A stretch of 64,000 nucleotides of DNA from an uncultured Formosa sp. GTDB lineage: Bacteria > Bacteroidota > Bacteroidia > Flavobacteriales > Flavobacteriaceae. Positions 27,104-35,058 of this stretch are shown here, piece by piece. A model generated the notes under the pieces. That model had not been told where the DNA came from. It saw only the letters and a list, made by a program, of their open reading frames with translations, and ran no database searches. The position numbers were made by a program, and so were the translations under genes. The number at the start of each line of letters is the position of its first letter. Positions within the stretch are counted from its first letter, which is position 1. The stretch covers positions 124,001 through 188,000 of the forward strand of contig NZ_CANMTH010000002.1 of assembly GCF_947500765.1 (NCBI RefSeq). Direction: 5' to 3'.

Positions 27104-27829
27104 ATGAACGTATTAAATCATATTTTAAATAACATTTTTAATAACAGGAAACAGTTAGCAGTACTAGTTGATCCCGAAAAAATTAGATTGAGTGATGTTG
27201 AGAAATTTGTTAAAAAAATTAATCAATCTGTTGCCAATTATATTTTTGTTGGTGGGAGTACGGTTCCCATAGACCTTACAGAGCCTTTAGTTTTAGAAAT
27301 TAAAAGACATACAAAACTTCCTGTTGTATTATTTCCTGGAGATGTAGCACAAATTACAGATAAAGCCGATTCTTTATTATTCTTATCATTATTGTCTGGT
27401 AGAAATCCAGCGTATTTAATAGGTAAACACGTAGAAGCTATTCCTAGATTAAAAGAAACTAGTTTAGAGATTATTCCAACCGGATATCTTTTAATCGAAA
27501 ATGGAGTCACTACAATGGTTCAAAAAGTGACTGAAACAGAACCTATGTCGTGTAAGCATGTCGAAAATATTGTTAATACTGCTTTAGCTGGAGAATTGTT
27601 GGGCATGCGACTTATGTATTTAGAAGCGGGTAGTGGAGCTAAAAGCCCAGTCTCTCCTGAAATAATAAAAGCCGTAAGTAACGATTTAAGTATTCCTTTA
27701 ATTGTTGGAGGTGGTATTAAAACTAAAGCACAAATGGAGCTCGCTTTTGATGCTGGCGCTAATCTTGTTGTTATTGGTACTGCTTTAGAAAAAAATGAAG
27801 ACCTATTCAACGATCTAAAACGTTGGTAA
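27104..27829 (+). CDS. Geranylgeranylglyceryl/heptaprenylglyceryl phosphate synthase
   Basis: TIM-barrel prenyltransferase (241 residues) that joins a polyprenyl diphosphate to glycerol-1-phosphate. Signatures: AVLVDPEKIRLSDV near the N-terminus, YIFVGGSTVP, LPVVLFPGDVAQIT, MRLMYLEAGSGAKSPV and the phosphate-binding IPLIVGGGIKT...VVIGTALE. Family knowledge: group II GGGPS occurs in Archaea and in Bacteroidota, where the product lipid's role is poorly defined. It forms a unit with the upstream phosphopantetheinyl transferase gene. Confidence 0.92.
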   Translation: MNVLNHILNNIFNNRKQLAVLVDPEKIRLSDVEKFVKKINQSVANYIFVGGSTVPIDLTEPLVLEIKRHTKLPVVLFPGDVAQITDKADSLLFLSLLSGRNPAYLIGKHVEAIPRLKETSLEIIPTGYLLIENGVTTMVQKVTETEPMSCKHVENIVNTALAGELLGMRLMYLEAGSGAKSPVSPEIIKAVSNDLSIPLIVGGGIKTKAQMELAFDAGANLVVIGTALEKNEDLFNDLKRW

Positions 27830-27939
27830 GCATTTAAATAATTATAGGAATTAATTCATATAAACTAAAATCCTTAGTATTTTTGGTTATTGTTAAATGA
27901 CATCTTTGTTCATTATAAATTAATCAAAATTAAAATATC

Positions 27940-28200
27940 ATGAAAATATCAGTAGAATTAACTTTAATGCCTTTAAATGCAGATTATGAGCCACCAATAC
28001 AAGAGTTTATAAAGGATTTAAGAGCATCAGAATTTACGGTTTTAGAAAACCCTTTAAGTACTCAAGTGTATGGAGATTTTGATAAAGTTATGCCTTTTCT
28101 AACAGACGCTTTAAGAACATCTTTTGAAAAACAAGAGGGTGTTATTGCAAATATGAAAATTGTGAAGAGCGATAGAAGCGACTATGTCCCAAATTTTTAA
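27940..28200 (+). CDS. Thiamine-binding protein (YkoF/MTH1187-like)
   Basis: Eighty-six-residue cytoplasmic protein with a ferredoxin-like fold pattern: MKISVELTLMPLNADYEPPI, FIKDLRASEFTVLENPLSTQVYGD and a C-terminal helix and strand. It resembles the thiamine-binding family that includes YkoF half-domains and MTH1187-like proteins. Assignment to thiamine is strengthened because the next gene, which overlaps it by 17 bases, is a PnuT-type transporter and a TPP riboswitch lies downstream. It may buffer or deliver thiamine. Confidence 0.7.
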   Translation: MKISVELTLMPLNADYEPPIQEFIKDLRASEFTVLENPLSTQVYGDFDKVMPFLTDALRTSFEKQEGVIANMKIVKSDRSDYVPNF

Positions 28201-28816
28201 TTTCCTCTTTGGCCAATATGAAGGCTATCAAACCATAAATATAGTATTAGAAATTGTTGCCGTTATTTTTGGTTTTTTATCGGTGTGGTATTCTAAAAAG
28301 AATAACATATTGGTGTTTCCAACAGGTATGGTTAGTACGCTTATTTTTGTGTACCTGTTATTGCATTGGGGACTCTTAGGAGACATGATGATAAATGCTT
28401 ACTATTTTATAATGAGTGTTTATGGTTGGTACGTTTGGACACGGCAAACAGGAGAAAACCAATTAACTCCTATTTCTACAATGACAGCTAAAGAACAAAA
28501 AATAGGAGTAGCAATATTTTTTGCTACAATAGTATTTGTGTATGTGGTTTATACTGTTTTTGATAAGTTAAATAGTTGGACGGCTTGGGTAGATATGCTC
28601 ACTACAGCTTTATTTTTTGTAGGAATGTGGCTTATGGCAAAACGAAAATTAGAGAATTGGATTTTTTGGATTATAGCCGATGTTATTTCTATTCCGCTCT
28701 ATTTTTATAAAGGATTTACATTTACAAGCCTACAATATTTAGGATTTACATTTATAGCAATTTCAGGATATTACGCATGGAAGAATACCTTAGGCAAAGA
28801 CCTTCAAACAGTTTAA
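28184..28816 (+). CDS. pnuT: PnuC-family transporter, probably thiamine (PnuT)
   Basis: Inner-membrane vitamin facilitator of 210 residues with about seven helices. Family marks: IVAVIFGFLSVWYSKKNNI, NAYYFIMSVYGWYVWTR and WIFWIIADVISIPLYFYKG. PnuC relatives carry nicotinamide riboside or, in the PnuT branch, thiamine. The overlap with a thiamine-binding protein gene and the TPP-controlled receptor nearby favour thiamine. Such proteins depend on intracellular phosphorylation to trap substrate, and a kinase gene overlaps its 3' end by 40 bases. Confidence 0.85.
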   Translation: MSQIFNFLFGQYEGYQTINIVLEIVAVIFGFLSVWYSKKNNILVFPTGMVSTLIFVYLLLHWGLLGDMMINAYYFIMSVYGWYVWTRQTGENQLTPISTMTAKEQKIGVAIFFATIVFVYVVYTVFDKLNSWTAWVDMLTTALFFVGMWLMAKRKLENWIFWIIADVISIPLYFYKGFTFTSLQYLGFTFIAISGYYAWKNTLGKDLQTV

Positions 28817-29343
28817 AAATAGTTTTGTTTGGACCAGAATCGACAGGGAAAACCGTGTTGGCAAAACAATTAGCAACGCATTATAATACTGTTTTTGTAC
28901 CAGAATATTCAAGAACATATGCTCTCGAAAAATTAAAAAATAACGAAATGCTAACCGCCGCAGATGTTATGCCTATTGCAAAAGGGCAAATTTTTTTAGA
29001 GAATGAGTTAACCCAAGTTGTTGAAAAGCTATTAATTTGCGATACCAATTTATTAGAGACAAAGGTTTATGCAGAACTCTATTACAAAGGGTTTTATAAT
29101 GAAGTTTTAACAGCTTCGGCAATTAAAAATCATTATAATTTATACTTTTTAACGTATATTGACATGCCTTGGGTAGCAGATGATGTGAGAGATAAACCTA
29201 ACGAAAGAGAAACTATGTTTAATGCTTTTGAAAAAGCGTTAATCGATTACAATAAACCCTATGTTTTATTGAAAGGAACGTATAAAGAGCGTTTCGATTT
29301 AGCCGTAAAACATATAGACAATTTAATATTAAAGCAAACATGA
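28777..29343 (+). CDS. NadR-like P-loop kinase, candidate thiamine kinase
   Basis: ATP-dependent kinase of 188 residues like the ribosylnicotinamide kinase domain of NadR. Walker A is IVLFGPESTGKTVLAKQL (about 15-32); VPEYSRTYA and ICDTNLLETKVYAELYYKG follow, and WVADDVRDKPNERE is the lid region. No nucleotidyltransferase domain is fused. Established role of the family is NR phosphorylation. Here the position between pnuT and a TPP-controlled receptor suggests that it phosphorylates thiamine (inference). Its start overlaps pnuT by 40 bases and its stop overlaps the next start (ATGA). Confidence 0.8.
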   Translation: MEEYLRQRPSNSLKIVLFGPESTGKTVLAKQLATHYNTVFVPEYSRTYALEKLKNNEMLTAADVMPIAKGQIFLENELTQVVEKLLICDTNLLETKVYAELYYKGFYNEVLTASAIKNHYNLYFLTYIDMPWVADDVRDKPNERETMFNAFEKALIDYNKPYVLLKGTYKERFDLAVKHIDNLILKQT

Positions 29344-30893
29344 ACTTTTCAGAACAAGATTTAAAACAAATAGATAATAAGGGCTTAACCTTGCAGAAAA
29401 TAGATTCGCAAATAGAGCAATTTCAAAATGGTATTCCTTTTATAGATTTAGAATCACCAGCGATATTAAATCATGGTATTTTAAAATTTGATGAAGTAGC
29501 ACGTAAAAACTATGTCGATGCTTACGATGGAAAACGCGATAACATATCTGTTTTAAAATTTGTTCCTGCTTCTGGAGCTGCAACTAGAATGTTTAAAAAT
29601 TTATTCAATTTTGTTGCTAATTTCAATCCAGAAAGTGAGGAGTCTTTCAGTGCTTATGCTGAAAAAAACAACGATAAAAATCTAATTTCATTTTTCGATG
29701 GATTAGAAAAATTACCTTTTTACGATTTAGTAATCGAGGTTATACTTAAAAGTTATCCTGAATATAAATCTTTCAATGCTGATAAACAAAAATGGATTTT
29801 TGTAAACGTGATGCTAGGTGAAAAATATTTAGATTACGGGGCTTTTCCAAAAGGATTGTTGCCGTTTCATAAATACGATGATCATATTTCTACGGCTTTT
29901 GAAGAGCATTTGTTCGAAGCGGCTTCTTATGCATCAACAAATAATAATGCACATTTACATTTTACAATCTCAGAAACTCATAATGATAAGTTTGAAGCAG
30001 AGTTTAAGAAGATTAAGTCTCGAGTAGAAAAGGCAACTGGATTAGATTATAATATCTCATTTTCATTTCAAAAACAATCAACAGATACAATTGCATTAAC
30101 TCCAGAAAAAGAGCCATTTCGTGAAGATGATGGGAGTTTACTATTTAGACCTTCTGGACATGGCGCTTTAATCGAGAATTTAAACGATTTAGATGCCGAT
30201 GTTATTTTTATAAAAAATATTGACAACGTAGTGGTTTCTAAATTCAAGGAAAATATTGTTGAATATAAAAAGGTTCTTGCAGGGGTGCTTTTAGAGCTTC
30301 AAGAACAAGTATTTACTTATTTACAACAGTTAGATAATAACGTGTTAAATGAGAATGAATTGGTTGAAATTGCCGAATTTTTACGACGTAAATTAAATGT
30401 TGATATTTCTATTGAATTTGAGAAATATGCTTTACAATATCAGGTTGAATATTTAAAAGAAAAATTAAACAGACCGATTAGAATTTGCGGGATGGTTAAA
30501 AATGAGGGAGAGCCAGGAGGTGGTCCATTTTGGGTAGAAGATCACAGAGGTAATCTATCGCTTCAAATTGTAGAATCTGCACAAATTGATTTAAATAACA
30601 GCATTCAAAAAGATATCTTAAATGGGGCTACCCATTTTAATCCAGTAGATTTGGTTTGCGGTACTAAAGATTATAAAGGTAATACTTTTAATTTGTTGAA
30701 ATTTGTAGATCCTAAAACAGGTTTTATTACTCAGAAAACAAAAGGCGGACAAGATCTTTTAGCTCTTGAATTACCTGGATTATGGAATGGAGCTATGGCA
30801 AATTGGAATACGGTTTTTGTAGAAGTCCCTTTAGAGACTTTTAATCCTGTAAAAACAGTTGCAGATTTATTAAAACCTGCTCATCAAATGTAA
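29340..30893 (+). CDS. DUF4301 family protein
   Basis: Cytoplasmic protein of 517 residues. The N-terminal third contains VLKFVPASGAATRMFKNLF, the family signature, which resembles the phosphate-binding loop of nucleotidyltransferases. Other conserved blocks are RPSGHGALIENLNDLDADVIFIKNID and ICGMVKNEGEPGGGPFWVED. Function is not established. Because it overlaps the kinase gene (ATGA) in the thiamine locus, a role in activating or storing the vitamin is possible but unproven. Confidence 0.8.
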   Translation: MNFSEQDLKQIDNKGLTLQKIDSQIEQFQNGIPFIDLESPAILNHGILKFDEVARKNYVDAYDGKRDNISVLKFVPASGAATRMFKNLFNFVANFNPESEESFSAYAEKNNDKNLISFFDGLEKLPFYDLVIEVILKSYPEYKSFNADKQKWIFVNVMLGEKYLDYGAFPKGLLPFHKYDDHISTAFEEHLFEAASYASTNNNAHLHFTISETHNDKFEAEFKKIKSRVEKATGLDYNISFSFQKQSTDTIALTPEKEPFREDDGSLLFRPSGHGALIENLNDLDADVIFIKNIDNVVVSKFKENIVEYKKVLAGVLLELQEQVFTYLQQLDNNVLNENELVEIAEFLRRKLNVDISIEFEKYALQYQVEYLKEKLNRPIRICGMVKNEGEPGGGPFWVEDHRGNLSLQIVESAQIDLNNSIQKDILNGATHFNPVDLVCGTKDYKGNTFNLLKFVDPKTGFITQKTKGGQDLLALELPGLWNGAMANWNTVFVEVPLETFNPVKTVADLLKPAHQM

Positions 30894-30895
30894 TT

Positions 30896-31303
30896 ATGAT
30901 TGATAATGCTCAGCTTATTTCAGAATTATCTTTTAAAGCCGTACGTAGCTCTGGTGCCGGTGGGCAACATTTAAATAAGGTCGCTTCAAAAGTAGAATTA
31001 AGTTTTAGTATCTTAGAATCATCAGTATTAAATGACAATCAAAAAGAACGACTCATAACTAAACTTCAGTCTCGATTAACTAAAAATCAGGTGTTATTAT
31101 TACAGTGTGGCGAAAGCCGTAGTCAGCATAAAAACAAGGAATTGGTTATCAGTCGTTTTTTATATATTTTAAAGGAAGGGTTGAAAGTTTCTAAACAGAG
31201 ACGAACTACAAAAATTCCAAAATCTGCAATTAAAAAGCGTCTTAAAAGTAAGCGCCTGGTCTCGGAGCGAAAAACATCTAGACGTAAGCCAAACTTAGAT
31301 TAG
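30896..31303 (+). CDS. arfB: ArfB-like peptidyl-tRNA hydrolase (class I RF domain)
   Basis: Rescues stalled ribosomes by hydrolysing peptidyl-tRNA. The 135-residue protein has the GGQ loop (VRSSGAGGQHLNKVASKVEL) and a basic C-terminal tail (KSAIKKRLKSKRLVSERKTSRRKP) that in ArfB enters the mRNA channel. No codon-recognition domain is present. The start lies two bases after the DUF4301 stop, so it is the last gene of the unit. Its link to thiamine is probably only positional. Confidence 0.9.
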   Translation: MIDNAQLISELSFKAVRSSGAGGQHLNKVASKVELSFSILESSVLNDNQKERLITKLQSRLTKNQVLLLQCGESRSQHKNKELVISRFLYILKEGLKVSKQRRTTKIPKSAIKKRLKSKRLVSERKTSRRKPNLD

Positions 31304-31341
31304 AATTCATAAAAAAAATTTAATTTATCCAGAATTGTTAC

Positions 31342-31349
31342 TACATTTG
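31342..31349 (+). promoter_or_regulatory. Predicted promoter of the thiamine receptor leader
   Basis: TACATTTG matches TAnnTTTG. The first aptamer base pairs begin about four bases downstream, so transcription would start almost exactly at the riboswitch. Confidence 0.5.
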
Positions 31350-31352
31350 TAG

Positions 31353-31431
31353 CGTTCTCATAAAGGGGTGCCTATTATCGGCTGAGATCATACCCATTGA
31401 ACCTAGAACAGGTAATGCTGTTTAGGAATCG
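31353..31431 (+). promoter_or_regulatory. TPP riboswitch (thi box) aptamer
   Basis: The conserved elements occur in order: GGGGTGCC (31365), GGCTGAGA (31380), ACCC (31392), TTGAACCT (31398) and AGGTAATGC (31410). A P1 helix can form between CGTTCT and GGAATCG with one bulged base. It binds thiamine pyrophosphate and normally represses the gene downstream, here a TonB-dependent receptor 218 bases away. Confidence 0.93.
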
Positions 31432-31627
31432 AGCATTAAAAAATGTCTAACAAACATTTTAGCTAGTGCGATAAAGTTATCAATGTTATTTTGTACTTCT
31501 AAATCTAAACGTGTTATGCATTACTCATGTCATGATTTAAAATCAAAAATAACAGTTTCAATATCGTATAAGTTTAAGTGCTCAAAATTAAAATCAATCT
31601 AAAAATATAGAATAAGGACCTCTTTTT

Positions 31628-31650
31628 ATTCGATTAACACATTATCGAAT
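31628..31650 (+). promoter_or_regulatory. Start-codon hairpin of the thiamine receptor gene
   Basis: Perfect 7-base-pair stem ATTCGAT / ATCGAAT with a nine-base loop. The 3' arm covers the first two bases of the ATG at 31649, so it could block initiation. It is a candidate expression platform for the TPP aptamer. Confidence 0.5.
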
Positions 31651-33838
31651 GAAACATTTTTTTGTTTTAGCATGCTGTTTAATATCAGGTATTTCAGCAT
31701 TTTCTCAAGAAGAGAAAACACAAGATTCAACAACTGTTAATACCGAAACTTTAGACGAAGTTTTGGTTACTGCAGTTCGAGTGCAGGCAACTTCTCCAAT
31801 TACACACTCTAACGTAGATAAAGCAACTTTGGCCAAGCGTAATCTTGGTCAAGATCTTCCAATGTTATTAAACTATTTGCCTTCGGTAGTTACTACCAGT
31901 GATGCTGGTGCAGGAATTGGATACACAGGAATTCGTGTTCGTGGTGTAAGTGCACAATCTACAAATGTTACCATTAACGGAATTCCGTATAACGATGCAG
32001 AATCTTTAGGTACATTTTGGGTTAATTTAGGAGATATTGCTTCGTCTGTAGAGAGTCTTCAATTACAGCGTGGTGTAGGTACTTCTACTAACGGGTCAGG
32101 AGCCTTTGGAGCAAGTATAAACGTATTAACAGATGCCGTATCTAAAGTCGCAAGTGCAGAAATTTCTAACAGTTTTGGTAGTTTTAATACGAGAAAACAC
32201 AATACAAAATTCAGCACGGGTTTATTAAACAATCATATTGAAATTGCAGGACGCTTATCTGTTATTAAATCTGATGGTTATGTAGATCGTGCCTCGACAG
32301 ATTTAAAATCTTATTTCTTACAAGCGTCTTATATAGACGATAATACCTTAATCAAAGCCGTAGTTTTTGGGGGGCATGAAAACACATATCAATCTTGGAA
32401 TGGTATTGAGAAAGAGACGCTTAAAGACGATAGAACGTATAATTCTGCAGGAATTTACACTGATGATGAGGGGAACGTAAAATTTTACGATAATGAAGTA
32501 GACGATTACCAACAAGATCACTATCAATTACATTGGAACGAGCGTTACAATAACAATTGGTCTACTAATTTAGGTTTAAATTATACCAAAGGGAGTGGGT
32601 ATTTTGAGCAATATAAAGAAGATGCAGAGTTTGCAGATTATGGATTAAATAATGTAACCATTGGAGGAGAAACCATTGAAGCTACAGATATTATTCGTCG
32701 TCGTTGGTTAGATAATGACTTTTATGTAATTAATGCTAATGCGAATTTTAAAAATGAATATATAAATGCTTTTTTTGGAGGATCGTTTAGTACCTATGAT
32801 GGCGACCATTTTGGAGAAATAATTTGGTCTAAATATGCTAGTAATAGTGAAATAAGAGATCATTATTACGATGGTAATGGGAAGAAAAAAGATTTAAGTG
32901 TATTTGCAAAAGCAACATTTAGATTAAATACGCAATGGAGTTTATTTGGAGATTTACAAATGCGTTTTGTAGATTATAAAACGAGCGGAATAGATTCTGA
33001 TCTCTTACCTTTAAATATAGACGAACAATATAATTTCTTTAATCCTAAAGCAGGTGTAACTTATGAGTTAGATGGAAATAATAATATGTATTTTTCTTAT
33101 GCACGTGCAAATAGAGAGCCAAATAGAGACGATTTTCAGAATAATTCAGATATTAAACCAGAACAATTAAACGATTTTGAATTAGGGTGGAGACATGAAA
33201 AACAACGTTTTAAATTCAATGCAAATGTGTATTATATGCAGTATAATGAGCAATTGGTGTTGTCTGGCAGAATAGACGATGTTGGGAATCCAATTAGAAC
33301 AAACAGTGGTGAAAGTTACCGTTTAGGATTAGAAATAGAATCTGCCATAGGGATTACTAAAGCATTTTCTATTCAGCCAAATATTACTTTTAGTACCAAT
33401 AAAAATAAATCAGTTTATGTTCCGTTTGATGGTGTGCTGAAAGATTTTGGATCTACAAATATCTCGTTTTCTCCAGATATTGTATTAGGAAATGCTATTG
33501 TTTTTCAACCTAATACCTTATTTCAAGTTTCATTGCTAAGTAAGTTTGTGGGCGAACAATATATGGGAAACACAGATTCTGAAACTTCTAAATTAGATAG
33601 TTACTTTGTAAATGATTTAAATATTACTTACGAATTTAAAATGAAATCTATTTTTAAGTCAATTATTTTAAGTGGTGTTGTCAATAATATTTTTAACGAA
33701 AAATATGTGTCTAATGGCTATTATTACACTTATGATGATGATTGGAGTAGTTCAACTTCAATAACAACAATAGAAGGTGCAGGATATTATCCGCAAGCAA
33801 CTACTAACTTTTTAGTAGGAGCAACTTTAAAATTTTAA
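31649..33838 (+). CDS. TonB-dependent receptor, predicted thiamine uptake
   Basis: Outer-membrane receptor of 729 residues with signal peptide (ISGISAFSQ), TonB-box-like LDEVLVTAVRV, plug domain (about 50-160: LLNYLPSVVTTSDAGAGIG, VTINGIPYNDAES) and a 22-strand-type barrel ending FLVGATLKF. The barrel includes the typical FSYARANREPNRDDF block. No N-terminal carboxypeptidase-like domain and no SusD partner are present, which fits a small-molecule receptor. Control by a TPP riboswitch gives the substrate prediction (thiamine or its phosphates). Confidence 0.93.
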   Translation: MKHFFVLACCLISGISAFSQEEKTQDSTTVNTETLDEVLVTAVRVQATSPITHSNVDKATLAKRNLGQDLPMLLNYLPSVVTTSDAGAGIGYTGIRVRGVSAQSTNVTINGIPYNDAESLGTFWVNLGDIASSVESLQLQRGVGTSTNGSGAFGASINVLTDAVSKVASAEISNSFGSFNTRKHNTKFSTGLLNNHIEIAGRLSVIKSDGYVDRASTDLKSYFLQASYIDDNTLIKAVVFGGHENTYQSWNGIEKETLKDDRTYNSAGIYTDDEGNVKFYDNEVDDYQQDHYQLHWNERYNNNWSTNLGLNYTKGSGYFEQYKEDAEFADYGLNNVTIGGETIEATDIIRRRWLDNDFYVINANANFKNEYINAFFGGSFSTYDGDHFGEIIWSKYASNSEIRDHYYDGNGKKKDLSVFAKATFRLNTQWSLFGDLQMRFVDYKTSGIDSDLLPLNIDEQYNFFNPKAGVTYELDGNNNMYFSYARANREPNRDDFQNNSDIKPEQLNDFELGWRHEKQRFKFNANVYYMQYNEQLVLSGRIDDVGNPIRTNSGESYRLGLEIESAIGITKAFSIQPNITFSTNKNKSVYVPFDGVLKDFGSTNISFSPDIVLGNAIVFQPNTLFQVSLLSKFVGEQYMGNTDSETSKLDSYFVNDLNITYEFKMKSIFKSIILSGVVNNIFNEKYVSNGYYYTYDDDWSSSTSITTIEGAGYYPQATTNFLVGATLKF

Positions 33839-33840
33839 AT

Positions 33841-33877
33841 AAAAAAGGGCAATTCTATTATTGAATTGCCCTTTTTT
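33841..33877. terminator. Bidirectional terminator
   Basis: Fifteen-base-pair stem AAAAAAGGGCAATTC / GAATTGCCCTTTTTT with a seven-base loop between convergent genes. Confidence 0.85.
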
Positions 33878-33878
33878 A

Positions 33879-34322
33879 TTAATTATTATAAACTCTAATT
33901 GTAGTACCGCTTACTGTAACAAAATACGGTTTTAACGTGTATTCTCCTGTAGTGTCAGATTCAGGATATCCGTTAACAATATTATAAGAATTGTCGTCGT
34001 CGCAATCACATGTGGCAATAATTCCATTCACTTCTAGAGTCGAGCAGGAGGTAATAGCGTGGTTTGGATCTGTAAGTTCGAAGGCAGTGTACATACCTGC
34101 TCCAATATAATATAAAACAACACCATTTACACCATAAGGACTATCTAAAAGAATGTAATTTCCTGGGAAATTTAAAGCATTATATTTGGGCAAATTGGTA
34201 TTAATTAAAGTACCCGTATCAAAACTGTAATCTGGAATATACGGGTTGTCTTCATAACTGTCATTTGTGCTGCAATTCACCATCAATAAGGTGGTTATTG
34301 TCGCTAAAAAAAGTTTTTTCAT
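33879..34322 (-). CDS. Rieske-like-fold lipoprotein without intact cluster ligands
   Basis: Lipoprotein of 147 residues. The ATG at 34322 (MKKLFLATITTLLMVNC) is preferred to the upstream start because it gives a clean lipobox. The body NPYIPDYSFDTG...LPKYNALNFPGNYILL matches a Flavobacteria family of small Rieske-type lipoproteins. Cluster ligands look degenerate: DPNHAITSCS and CDCDDD stand where relatives have CPNH and CPCE-like sequences. An iron-sulfur role is therefore doubtful. Function unknown. Confidence 0.6.
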   Translation of the reverse strand: MKKLFLATITTLLMVNCSTNDSYEDNPYIPDYSFDTGTLINTNLPKYNALNFPGNYILLDSPYGVNGVVLYYIGAGMYTAFELTDPNHAITSCSTLEVNGIIATCDCDDDNSYNIVNGYPESDTTGEYTLKPYFVTVSGTTIRVYNN

Positions 34323-34378
34323 AGTAAAAAATTCGATTTGCAATTTACAACAAAAAGTAGTTTGCTGTAAAAATTTTG

Positions 34379-34386
34379 TATATTTG
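34379..34386 (+). promoter_or_regulatory. Predicted greA -7 box
   Basis: TATATTTG with a TTTG 14 bases upstream (34361), a shorter spacer than usual. The first leader hairpin starts six bases downstream. Confidence 0.5.
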
Positions 34387-34391
34387 TGATT

Positions 34392-34414
34392 AATCTCGTG
34401 CTGCGAGATTTTTT
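34392..34414 (+). terminator. Leader hairpin 1 upstream of greA, terminator-like
   Basis: Seven-base-pair stem AATCTCG / CGAGATT, TGCTG loop, followed by TTTT. It lies between the predicted promoter and greA on the greA strand. Confidence 0.6.
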
Positions 34415-34453
34415 ATGTTTTATGAACTGTGGTTTATGAAACATATTTTTTTT
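34414..34453 (+). terminator. Leader hairpin 2 upstream of greA, strong terminator-like
   Basis: Stem of 14 pairs (34414-34427 with 34432-34445, two G-T pairs) closed by a TGTG loop and followed by eight T residues. It is 19 bases before the greA start codon. Confidence 0.7.
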
Positions 34454-34471
34454 AATTAAAACGATGAAGTT

Positions 34472-34945
34472 ATGAGTAAAGTATCTTATTATACTGAAGA
34501 AGGGCTAAAAAAGTTAAGAAACGAATTAAAACAATTAAAAGATATAGAAAGACCACGCGCATCTCAAGCAATTGCTGAAGCACGAGACAAGGGTGATTTA
34601 AGTGAAAATGCAGAATATGATGCTGCTAAAGAAGCCCAAGGCATGTTAGAAATGAAAATTTCTAAACTAGAAGAAGTTTTATCTGGAGCACGTTTAATTG
34701 ATGAATCTAAATTAGACGCGTCTAAAGTTTTAGTTTTGTCTAAAGTGAAAATTAAAAACCAAACCAATGGTATGGAAATGAATTACATTTTGGTAGCCGA
34801 TGGTGAAGCCGATTTAAAATCGGGTAGAATATCTGTTAATTCTCCTATTGGTAAAGGGTTATTAGGTAAATCTGTTGGTGATGTAGCTGAAATTCAAGTG
34901 CCAAGTGGTGTTATGAAATTTGATATTGTAGAAATTTCAAGATAA
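34472..34945 (+). CDS. greA: Transcription elongation factor GreA
   Basis: Binds the RNA polymerase secondary channel and stimulates transcript cleavage in stalled complexes. The 157 residues comprise the N-terminal coiled coil (LKKLRNELKQLKDIERPRASQAIAEARDKGDLSENAEYDAAKEAQ) with the acidic tip DLSENAEYD, and the FKBP-like C-terminal domain ending SPIGKGLLGKSVGDVAEIQVP. Normal length. The two terminator-like hairpins in its leader suggest attenuation or autoregulation. Confidence 0.96.
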   Translation: MSKVSYYTEEGLKKLRNELKQLKDIERPRASQAIAEARDKGDLSENAEYDAAKEAQGMLEMKISKLEEVLSGARLIDESKLDASKVLVLSKVKIKNQTNGMEMNYILVADGEADLKSGRISVNSPIGKGLLGKSVGDVAEIQVPSGVMKFDIVEISR

Positions 34946-34968
34946 GTATTCTTCAATCATTAAAAACT

Positions 34969-35030
34969 AAAGATTCCTAAAGTTTTAAACTGAAATGATA
35001 TCGGTTTACATAAAAACTCTAGGAATCTTT
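34969..35030 (+). terminator. Long hairpin after greA
   Basis: Outer stem AAAGATTCCTA / TAGGAATCTTT continues after one mismatch with AGTTTT / AAAACT, and the loop contains a further short stem. The tail is TATATATTT. It is a probable greA terminator. Confidence 0.7.
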
Positions 35031-35058
35031 ATATATTTACGTAATTAAATTAAATATT

